A program made the translations under genes and the position numbers. 12,487 bases of DNA from an uncultured Eubacteriales bacterium (GTDB lineage: Bacteria > Bacillota > Clostridia > Oscillospirales > CAG-272): the NCBI GenBank assembly GCA_949286815.1, contig CASEEB010000120.1, forward strand, positions 1-12,487, in the 5' to 3' direction. Below, piece after piece: positions 6,481 to 12,487 of this stretch (positions are counted from its first letter, which is position 1; the number at the start of each line of letters is the position of its first letter). The notes beneath the pieces are model-generated. The model saw nothing but the letters and a program-made list of their open reading frames with translations, was not told the origin of the DNA and did not search any database.

Positions 6481-7568
6481 ACAAAAAAATGGAAAAAACA
6501 CAAAATAAATCTGTAAACAGAGTAGCTGTCGCGATGAGCGGAGGCGTGGACAGCTCGGTATGCGCATATCTTGTGCTTGACGCGGGATATGACGCTTTCG
6601 GAGCGACAATGAAGCTGTGCGGTCCGAGCGTGACAACAGACGGCGGCAACACAAATCAGGAAATACAGGACGCCGCTAAAATATGCGACCTTCTTAATAT
6701 CCCCCACAAATTATATGATTTTGAGGCCGAATTCAGAAAATCCGTAATCGATGACTTTGTCAGTTCGTATATTGATGGGAAAACTCCCAACCCCTGTGTC
6801 GAGTGTAACAGATATCTTAAATTCGGGGCATTGCTTGACGCCGTAAAAAATGACGGCGCCGACTTCATCGCGACGGGACATTACGCGAGAGCAGAACGCG
6901 ACGCGAACGGGAGATTTATGCTGAGAAAAGCCGCCGATTCCTCAAAAGACCAATCATACGTGCTCTGGTCGCTCGACCAGAATAAACTTTCACGTTGTCT
7001 CTTCCCTTTGGGAAATTACACAAAATCCGAAATTCGCGATATAGCCTCAGAAAAGGGATTTATAAACGCCCGCAAAAGCGACAGTCAGGACATATGCTTT
7101 GTCCCGGACGGCGACTACGCTTCATTTATAACTAAATATACGGGATACATACCGAAGCCCGGTAATTATATTGACGTAAACGGCAACATACTCGGCACTC
7201 ACAAGGGTGTTATTCACTATACCGTCGGTCAGAGAAAAGGTCTTGGGATATCCATGGGGCGTCATATATTCGTATGTGACAAAAATCCGGAAAACAACAC
7301 AGTCACTCTCGCGGACGAAGACAAGCTCTTTAAAAGCAGAATAGTAATCAGGAAGATAAATCTGATTCCCTTTGACAAACTCTCCTCTCCGATTAAAATA
7401 ATGGCTAAAGTAAGATACAGACAGCAGGCTGTTCCGGCACTTGCCGAACAGACCGGAGATGATGAAATAACACTCCTGTTCGACTCTCCTCAGCGCGCTC
7501 CCGCCCCCGGTCAATCCGCCGTAATGTATGACGGGGAGTATGTGATAGGCGGCGGAATAATCACATAG
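6474..7568 (+). CDS. mnmA: tRNA-specific 2-thiouridylase MnmA
   Basis: MnmA adenylates and then thiolates U34 of tRNA-Lys, -Glu and -Gln, with sulfur passed from a cysteine desulfurase relay. The 364 residues match the family. SGGVDSS (22-28) is the PP-loop for ATP. NPCVEC (106-111) holds the first catalytic cysteine, C108, and SQDICFV (204-210) the second, C208. ATGHYAR (133-139), KDQSYVLW (158-165) and GQRKGLGI (252-259) are further signature stretches, followed by the C-terminal beta-barrel. Two starts are possible. ATG 6474 overlaps the trmL stop (ATGGTAA); ATG 6489 would remove five residues. Neither has a strong ribosome binding site, so coupling to trmL is likely. A terminator follows at 7605-7658. 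Confidence 0.97.
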   Translation: MVNKKMEKTQNKSVNRVAVAMSGGVDSSVCAYLVLDAGYDAFGATMKLCGPSVTTDGGNTNQEIQDAAKICDLLNIPHKLYDFEAEFRKSVIDDFVSSYIDGKTPNPCVECNRYLKFGALLDAVKNDGADFIATGHYARAERDANGRFMLRKAADSSKDQSYVLWSLDQNKLSRCLFPLGNYTKSEIRDIASEKGFINARKSDSQDICFVPDGDYASFITKYTGYIPKPGNYIDVNGNILGTHKGVIHYTVGQRKGLGISMGRHIFVCDKNPENNTVTLADEDKLFKSRIVIRKINLIPFDKLSSPIKIMAKVRYRQQAVPALAEQTGDDEITLLFDSPQRAPAPGQSAVMYDGEYVIGGGIIT

Positions 7569-7604
7569 AGAAAATAAGCAACCTCCGGGAAAATATAAAA
7601 AAAC

Positions 7605-7658
7605 GAGCATACCGGGTATTCCGACTATTCCATCGGACATACCGGATATGCTCTTTTT
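7605..7658 (+). terminator. Bidirectional intrinsic terminator between mnmA and the oad genes
   Basis: A long imperfect stem runs from GAGCATACCGG (7605 on) to CCGGATATGCTC (ending 7653), including TCCGA/TCGGA pairs and a loop near 7626-7632. TTTTT follows on the + strand (7654-7658). On the - strand a run of seven T (complement of 7597-7603) follows the stem, so it should also stop transcripts from the oad unit. Confidence 0.9.
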
Positions 7659-7721
7659 AATCATGTCAATGCTTTCGGGTAGAAAACTAACCAATAATAT
7701 TTAATACTCACCATGAAAGGG

Positions 7722-8000
7722 TCAGCTCTCATTGTTTTCCTTTTTTTTCTTTCTGCCGGTCACTTTATTAAGTATAGCCACCGTTAATACGATAACCGCC
7801 GTAACGAGAAAAATTCCGAGCATTCCCTTTCCCATAATGGGAAGACTGTCGACAAAAGCCTGACCGTCAATTCTGAAATTCATCGTAGCATCGGTAATTT
7901 CCTCTGTCAACGCCTGAGAGCCTGTTTCAAGCGAGCCGGACTCTGTTTCGGAGTTTGTATTTGCTTCGGTTTCTGACAAAAATACGTATTCATTGTTCAT
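7722..8000 (-). CDS. OadG-like small membrane subunit of a Na+-pump decarboxylase
   Basis: This 92-residue protein lies 24 bases after oadB, with AAAAGGAGGT about 10 bases before its ATG. It has one membrane helix at about residues 57-78 (GKGMLGIFLVTAVIVLTVAI), followed by a Lys-rich stop-transfer end (GRKKKKENNES). The helix and the pairing with oadB fit the gamma (OadG) subunit, which anchors the alpha subunit to the beta pump in known oxaloacetate decarboxylases. It is unusual in carrying some 45 Ser/Thr/Glu-rich residues before the helix, where typical OadG begins almost at once with the helix and has its soluble domain after it. The C-terminal metal-binding and alpha-binding tail of classical OadG is not evident. 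The assignment rests on context and topology. Confidence 0.6.
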   Translation of the reverse strand: MNNEYVFLSETEANTNSETESGSLETGSQALTEEITDATMNFRIDGQAFVDSLPIMGKGMLGIFLVTAVIVLTVAILNKVTGRKKKKENNES

Positions 8001-8024
8001 ATTTCAACACACCTCCTTTTGGAC

Positions 8025-9146
8025 TTACATAACCATATTGAGTATAAGTCCGCCCGCGATAACCGAGGCTATCTGACCGGAAACGTTTACTCCTATGGTA
8101 TGCATAAGCAAAAAGTTCTGGTTGTCCTCTTCAAGTCCTATCTTATGAACGACACGCGCCGACATGGGGAACGCGGATATTCCGGCCGCGCCTATCATGG
8201 GATTTATTTTGTTCTTGAGGAAAAGATTTATGAATTTTGCCACCATAACACCGCCGAAAGTATCGAAAACAAACGCTATAAGTCCCAAACCGAGAATTAT
8301 AAAGGTTTCGACCTTGATAAACTGCTCAGCCTGAAGATTCAGAGATATGGAAATACCGAGGAATATGGTTATCAGATTAGCAAGTACATTCTGCGCGGTT
8401 TCAGAGAGGTTGTCAAGCACGCCGCATTCGCGAATGAGGTTTCCGAACATCAGAAAACCGACCAGAGTAACGCTCTTGGGAGACACGATTCCCACTATAA
8501 CGGTAATGAATATCGGGAAAAGGATTCTTGTCAGCTTTGATACGTTTGCCGGTTTGTACGGCATTTTAATACGTCTTTCTTTCTTGCTTGTTATCGCCTT
8601 GATTACCGGAGGCTGAATAATGGGAACCAGCGCCATGTAAGAATACGCCGCTACCATAATCGCGCCCTTGTAGTTTGAATTCAGCAAGTTAGCGACAAAT
8701 ATTGAAGTGGGACCGTCCGCGGCGCCGATTATCGAAATAGACGCGGCGTCATTCAGATTAAATCCGAACAGAGATGCCAGACTCAGCGTAAAGAATATAC
8801 CGAACTGAGCCGCCGCGCCGAATATCATAAGCTTCGGGTTTGAAAGCAACGGACCGAAATCTATCATCGCTCCGATTCCCACGAACAACAGCAGCGGAAA
8901 GAGCTCGTTCGCGATACCCGCGTTGTAAAGAATACTTATCGCGCCGTCGGCTTCCACCGCTCCCGACATGGGGATGTTCACCAGAATGGCTCCGAATCCC
9001 ATGGGAAGAAGCAATGTAGGCTCCATCTTTTTCTTGATGGCAAGAAAAATCAGGATACCGCCAATAATCCACATGACCACATATTTCCAACCGCCCTCAC
9101 CGAAAAGATTAGGGACGTTGGAAAATAAGTCGCTGAAAAAATCCAA
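8025..9146 (-). CDS. oadB: Na+-translocating decarboxylase beta subunit (OadB/GcdB/MmdB family)
   Basis: The membrane pump subunit that couples decarboxylation of carboxybiotin to Na+ export. At 373 residues it is normal for the family. Key conserved stretches are present: IGAADGPTSIF (140-150, with the ion-binding Asp at 144), INPMIGAAGISAFPMSARVV (314-333), and GVNVSGQIAS (352-361, with the Asn and Ser that relatives use). About nine to eleven hydrophobic segments cover the chain. The start is a TTG at 9146-9144, nine bases after AGGAG, with in-frame stops TGA TAA just upstream, so no earlier start is possible. The substrate (oxaloacetate, glutaconyl-CoA or methylmalonyl-CoA) cannot be read from beta alone. 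No alpha or biotin-carrier gene is in the window. Expression appears to be governed by the Mn2+ riboswitch upstream. Confidence 0.93.
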   Translation of the reverse strand: MDFFSDLFSNVPNLFGEGGWKYVVMWIIGGILIFLAIKKKMEPTLLLPMGFGAILVNIPMSGAVEADGAISILYNAGIANELFPLLLFVGIGAMIDFGPLLSNPKLMIFGAAAQFGIFFTLSLASLFGFNLNDAASISIIGAADGPTSIFVANLLNSNYKGAIMVAAYSYMALVPIIQPPVIKAITSKKERRIKMPYKPANVSKLTRILFPIFITVIVGIVSPKSVTLVGFLMFGNLIRECGVLDNLSETAQNVLANLITIFLGISISLNLQAEQFIKVETFIILGLGLIAFVFDTFGGVMVAKFINLFLKNKINPMIGAAGISAFPMSARVVHKIGLEEDNQNFLLMHTIGVNVSGQIASVIAGGLILNMVM

Positions 9147-9192
9147 AAATTATCACTCCTTTTTTACAGAGTCGCTCGCTTAAAGTATACAT

Positions 9193-9238
9193 AAAAAAAC
9201 AGACCCTTGTCCGCACGGCCGTGCAAGCAAAAGTCTTG
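9193..9238 (-). terminator. Riboswitch-controlled intrinsic terminator in the oadB leader
   Basis: On the - strand CAAGACTTTTG (9238 down) pairs with CAAGGGTCTG (ending 9200) through several G-U pairs and one bulge. The stem is extended by GCAC/GTGC around GGCC (9213-9224), then seven T follow (9199-9193). Its 5' arm is the same CAAGACTTTT that closes the aptamer, so the two folds exclude each other. Confidence 0.8.
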
Positions 9239-9322
9239 CCGTTTAAATCCGGAGCGAGAACCAAAAAAAGTTCCGTAATGACGCTCACGAATGCGGTATA
9301 CCGTCGGCTACTCCCTTTTCAA
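9230..9322 (-). ncRNA. yybP-ykoY (Mn2+) riboswitch aptamer upstream of oadB
   Basis: The leader begins with GAAAAGGGAGTAGC (9320-9307) and closes with GGCAAGACTTTTGC, matching the yybP-ykoY P1 strands (AAAGG-GGAGUAG ... CAAGA-CCUUU) with AAAAG/CTTTT as P1. Between them are a short CGG-TATA-CCG hairpin, the conserved GCGTCATTACGG segment, a GAAC/GTTC hairpin with a T7 loop, GAGCG/CGCTC pairing, and CTCCGG in the place of the second metal-binding loop. This class binds Mn2+ and usually turns genes on. Here ligand binding should hold CAAGACTTTT in P1 and prevent the terminator at 9193-9238 from forming. The call comes from motif recognition by eye; a covariance-model search was not possible. Confidence 0.82.
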
Positions 9323-9330
9323 CGCTATAA

Positions 9331-9359
9331 ATTATACCATTTAATTCTTTTTTTGTCAA
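9331..9359 (-). promoter_or_regulatory. Consensus sigma-A promoter for the oadB unit
   Basis: TTGACA (9359-9354), exactly 17 bases, TATAAT (9336-9331) on the - strand: both boxes are perfect. The start point would be near 9324, a few bases before the riboswitch aptamer. A perfect promoter fits control exerted later by attenuation. Confidence 0.9.
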
Positions 9360-9523
9360 TATCATTTTTAAACTTAAAACTAAAATTCGGTAAAACTTTT
9401 TTAATTAAAATAACATTTTTTGACCTCGGAGATATTTATGTACAACAACATAGATTGTCAACCCGAGCAGGCTTTATATTGTCCGACCGGACCTTTTATA
9501 TTTGATACATCTCATATAAAATA
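9360..9523. other. AT-rich spacer between the oadB promoter and the glycosidase terminator
   Basis: No supported gene. It contains T and A runs (about 9361-9420) and a 41-codon + strand frame (9438-9563) with GGAG six bases before its ATG, but that frame crosses the terminator at 9524-9550 and has no promoter I trust. A TTGACA on the - strand (9461-9456) has only a weak -10. Confidence 0.4.
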
Positions 9524-9550
9524 CCGGCTCGGAAAATCGAGCCGGCTTTT
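9524..9550 (-). terminator. Intrinsic terminator of the glycosidase-like gene
   Basis: CCGGCTCG (9524-9531) and CGAGCCGG (9538-9545) form a perfect 8-bp GC-rich stem with a 6-base loop, about 55 bases after the stop codon. On the - strand it is followed by TATTTTATAT, and on the + strand by CTTTT, so it may act in both directions. Confidence 0.85.
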
Positions 9551-9601
9551 CAAATTAATTTAAACGGATGTCCTGTCAAAATATCTCATAAACAAAATCG
9601 G

Positions 9602-12487
9602 TTATTTTTTTCTCTTCTTTCCGGCTGCCGATACACATCCGACCGCGGTAATCGAAGCCACGGCAGCGACTCCCGCGCCGAGTGAAGATTTGCACCCGTT
9701 GCAGCCGTTCTGACCGCCGATATCGTCAACCGGTTCGGTATCCGAAGTGCCTGTTTCGCCCTCGGTTTCCGCACCCGTGCCGTCTTCGGTTTTTCCTCTG
9801 TTGTCCTCAAGCCCGCTTGCGGTATAAGCAAACGCGAACCGGTCATCCGGAGCGGCGTCTCCCAACTCCATGAACTTCATCACATCCCCGTCAGCCACGG
9901 AATTGTCCGCCCACTTGAAATTAAACGAAACTTCGGCTCCGTTCCCTACACCCAAAAGCGCTTTGGAGACCCTAATGGTTATACTGCGGTCGCCCAGAAC
10001 CATATCCGCCTCGCCGACAGACTGAAATTCCCATTTCCCGTCGACAAATTTTTCCACCGATGTCTTATTTCCTTCTCTTTGGCTGTTGATACGGAAATCA
10101 AAGCCTTCCCAACCGGTACCGCTGTCGGAATCAATGTCCACAAACAGATTCATCCAGTCTTCGGAATCGACGTTTATCATGTCGTTCGCGGTCCTTACAT
10201 AGAAATATATATTTTCACTGTCCTGAGAAATCTTGGCATACGATATATCGTTTCTCGCGGTGTTGTTCACATAAAGGTATTTGCCTGCCCATGAATATTC
10301 GCTTCTGAAAGAAACATCGTTTACTCCGTCGGTAAATACCGGACCTATGCCCTCCCACTGAGCGTCAATATCCGAAGCGTTCATGTCCACGGTACCGCCG
10401 TTAACCGTTTTCTGAGCCTCGTCTATACCCTTGAACTTACGGATATAGGACACCATCTGATAATAATAGTTGTCTCCGAATCCCACGCCGTCGCGTATCT
10501 TCATCGGTTCTCCGTCACGGCTGTATTCCGGAGAGCACTGGTCAACCATATAAAATCCGGGAGTCAGGGTCTGACCTGTCGTCTGATTCTGATTCGCGGT
10601 TGACTGCACGCCGGCATACCATTCATTCCATCCGGTAATCATAAGTACATTTACATCCTGAGTCAAGGCATACTCAAACTGTTCCTCAAAGAATTTCCCG
10701 TAAGGGGTTGAAGTCAGCCTGAAACCGTATTCACCCTCTTTATTGTAATTGTTCATAGAGTTGACATAGCTTCTGCCGCGGCTTGTATGCGCGTGAACGC
10801 CGAGACTTACCGAAATCTGTTCGGGATTTCCCTCAGAATCTGTTCCCAATGCCTGCGGAGACTCCTGCAGCCAATCCCAATAGCCGTCATGCGTACCCGC
10901 CTGCCATGCCCAGCATTTGCGCACCGTGAAACGCTCAAGGACGCTTTGATACTCGTTCTCATAAAATTCCTTGACATCGGGGTTCTGCTCAAGCAAATTC
11001 AAATAGTCCGCCTTACTCTGCGGCGTGGTGCCCGTCGAATTTGTCCATTCTCTTGACTTGGGAGTATCGGTATTTCCGAGCAGCAGCGGCTTTCCTTCAT
11101 AGCAGAACAGAAGCTCCTTATATTCTTCATTGTTGTATATCGGGTCGAGCAGTGTGTAAAGTCCGTTGAGCGTGGTATACGGCATATCTCCGAACATCAT
11201 ACAAATCTGCGGAGTGTCCATGCCTTCTTTTCTCATCTGCAACCAGGTGTCAAACAGCAAGGTCACCTGCTCTGTATAAAACCTGTTATTGGACAAATCG
11301 AGGAATATAAAGTCCACTCCGGCGGCGCTCAGCATACTTGCGTGCTTTCTGTAAACCCAAACGTCGTTGCTCGTATAATAGCCAAAATAGGGCTCCGCCC
11401 AATACGCGCCGTTTCTGCCGGCGAATGAAGACAAGGTATCCGTGACATTCTGCGCTCCTCCGTTAAGATACATCTCTGTCACGTCGTTGATAACTTTCCC
11501 TGTCGTATCGTCCGAGTGAAAAATAAAGTAAAACAGCCCCACATACTTTTCCTTGGCGTCTCCCGCATCCGGGTTCAGCGGAGTGGTCCTGTCAAGGTCA
11601 TCCGTGGCTACCCAGGTCGAGTAGTCTGTCTCATATTCCGGTGTGAATCTCTTCTGTGTAATAACGCTGTTGTTATACGATATGTTGTCGACATATCCTT
11701 TCATTCTGTTGAACGAAACCGAAAAATACCCGCACTCAGGCAAAATTTCGCTTGTAAACTTTCCACAAGACGTGCCCGAAGAATCAAAGACTTCAAACTC
11801 TTTTGCCGTCCTGTCATATTTTACCGTAAGCAACACTTCATCATCACGGCAAAGCAATATTTCATCATGGCAGTCCTTCAATGAGTACGAGTGAAGTCCG
11901 GACAGATCCTTTCCGATGTCTACAGTCACCTCACACCCCGAACTTTTCTCGGACACAATTATCTCGCTGCCGTCTGTAAGCTCAAAATAAATACCTGATT
12001 TCTCAAAATCATCACCCTGGTACAAAAGCCTCGCTCCGACAGTCACATTGCCGCTTTCAAGATTCATATCAAATGAAAGAACTCCGTCTGTCAAAGCGTA
12101 TTTATCGCCTAAGATCTCCTTTGAATACAATGAAAAACCGGTAAACGCCCTGCATCTGAGCGTTTCTTCGCTGATATAGGCGTTTCCTATAGAGGTAAAA
12201 CCGAATCCCTTTGACGCGGAATAATTCTGTAGGCTGTCCGTAAAATCCATAGTATAAGTATATCTCGTCTCATAAAAAGACCTCTGCCCGTTCTCCTCAA
12301 AATACGGCTTCAGAGTCGTATCCGGGTCTTTTATTTCGATACCTTCGACATTATCCATTCCTTCATCTCCACCCTGCTCGGTTTCTTCAAAATCTTCAAA
12401 ATTATCATTCCCCGCAAAAGACTCGGCGGCCTCCACGCAGGTAAACAAAGCCACATAATCAATATCCACATAAGCCGTGGTTTCCGT
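9602..12487 (-). CDS. Secreted multidomain GH99/WbsX-like glycosidase with C-terminal anchor (N-terminus missing)
   Basis: The frame is open to the right edge, so the N-terminus and signal peptide lie outside; the first in-frame GTG (12469) is unlikely to be the true start. Numbering from that GTG: residues 1-20 look like the tail of a preceding beta-sandwich (IDYVALF ... AAESFAG). An acidic linker follows at 21-50, and a LamG/DUF1080-like beta-sandwich at about 65-270. A GH99/WbsX-like TIM-barrel covers about 306-680, with YVGLFYFIFH, AEPYFGYY, GVDFIFLDLS (D391) and ITGWNEWYAG (E617) as candidate active-site elements. A CBM9/DOMON-like domain spans about 700-880, a Glu/Thr-rich linker 885-918, and the end is GCNGCKSS, a hydrophobic stretch, then KKRKK. 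It probably cleaves a polysaccharide or glycan at the cell surface. The substrate is unknown. Confidence 0.8.
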   Translation of the reverse strand, partial: TETTAYVDIDYVALFTCVEAAESFAGNDNFEDFEETEQGGDEGMDNVEGIEIKDPDTTLKPYFEENGQRSFYETRYTYTMDFTDSLQNYSASKGFGFTSIGNAYISEETLRCRAFTGFSLYSKEILGDKYALTDGVLSFDMNLESGNVTVGARLLYQGDDFEKSGIYFELTDGSEIIVSEKSSGCEVTVDIGKDLSGLHSYSLKDCHDEILLCRDDEVLLTVKYDRTAKEFEVFDSSGTSCGKFTSEILPECGYFSVSFNRMKGYVDNISYNNSVITQKRFTPEYETDYSTWVATDDLDRTTPLNPDAGDAKEKYVGLFYFIFHSDDTTGKVINDVTEMYLNGGAQNVTDTLSSFAGRNGAYWAEPYFGYYTSNDVWVYRKHASMLSAAGVDFIFLDLSNNRFYTEQVTLLFDTWLQMRKEGMDTPQICMMFGDMPYTTLNGLYTLLDPIYNNEEYKELLFCYEGKPLLLGNTDTPKSREWTNSTGTTPQSKADYLNLLEQNPDVKEFYENEYQSVLERFTVRKCWAWQAGTHDGYWDWLQESPQALGTDSEGNPEQISVSLGVHAHTSRGRSYVNSMNNYNKEGEYGFRLTSTPYGKFFEEQFEYALTQDVNVLMITGWNEWYAGVQSTANQNQTTGQTLTPGFYMVDQCSPEYSRDGEPMKIRDGVGFGDNYYYQMVSYIRKFKGIDEAQKTVNGGTVDMNASDIDAQWEGIGPVFTDGVNDVSFRSEYSWAGKYLYVNNTARNDISYAKISQDSENIYFYVRTANDMINVDSEDWMNLFVDIDSDSGTGWEGFDFRINSQREGNKTSVEKFVDGKWEFQSVGEADMVLGDRSITIRVSKALLGVGNGAEVSFNFKWADNSVADGDVMKFMELGDAAPDDRFAFAYTASGLEDNRGKTEDGTGAETEGETGTSDTEPVDDIGGQNGCNGCKSSLGAGVAAVASITAVGCVSAAGKKRKK

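Noticed and set aside
7122..7694. A 190-codon - strand frame opposite the end of mnmA.
   Set aside because: It overlaps conserved mnmA sequence and the long terminator and has no ribosome binding site; a shadow frame.
8019..8540. A 173-codon + strand frame opposite oadB.
   Set aside because: It is antisense to a well-conserved membrane protein gene and its product has no family motif.
9433..9461. TTGACA (9461-9456) with TAAATA 17 bases downstream on the - strand, a possible second oadB promoter.
   Set aside because: The -10 box matches consensus at only three of six positions, and a perfect promoter lies about 100 bases closer to oadB.

Overview
The window looks like chromosomal DNA from a low-to-mid GC Firmicute of class Clostridia, probably an anaerobic gut or rumen lineage. 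The grounds are AT-rich spacers with AGGAGG-type ribosome binding sites, consensus sigma-A promoters, a Gram-positive-type SecA, a Na+-translocating decarboxylase beta subunit, and a large secreted glycosidase-like protein with a Gram-positive-style C-terminal anchor. This is inference from the sequence alone; genus cannot be named.

Layout from left to right. Positions 1-134 (-) hold the N-terminus of a UvrD/PcrA-type helicase that runs off the left edge. Positions 135-385 are non-coding but structured: three tandem 18-bp stem-loop repeats, a possible pseudoknot, and a terminator-like hairpin pointing right. Positions 385-558 (-) encode a 57-residue Asn/Gln-rich mini-protein with a strong ribosome binding site and a 17-bp palindrome next to it. 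Positions 653-5666 (-) are an operon read leftwards: secA, then two polytopic membrane proteins of unknown function, the first starting one base after the secA stop. The secA leader (about 5667-5833) has three hairpins and a 28-codon upstream ORF. The 5846-5919 interval separates divergent promoters for secA and for trmL-mnmA.

trmL (5983-6480) and mnmA (6474-7568) overlap by 7 bp. Both encode enzymes that modify the tRNA wobble nucleotide. A long bidirectional terminator (7605-7658) separates them from the convergent unit oadB (8025-9146) and a small OadG-like subunit (7722-8000). That unit has a consensus promoter and a leader that I read as a yybP-ykoY (Mn2+) riboswitch with an overlapping intrinsic terminator. 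A Mn2+ switch on a Na+-pump decarboxylase subunit pair is the most notable regulatory observation here.

The right end (9602-12487, -) is one large secreted protein, incomplete at its N-terminus: the tail of one domain, an acidic linker, a beta-sandwich, a GH99/WbsX-like catalytic domain, a CBM9/DOMON-like domain, an acidic linker and a Cys-containing C-terminal anchor. A clear terminator follows it at 9524-9550.

I found no tRNA, rRNA, CRISPR array, insertion sequence or phage gene. No complete new defence or mobile system is visible. The novelty lies in the regulatory RNA candidates, the unknown proteins joined to secA, and the cell-surface anchor.
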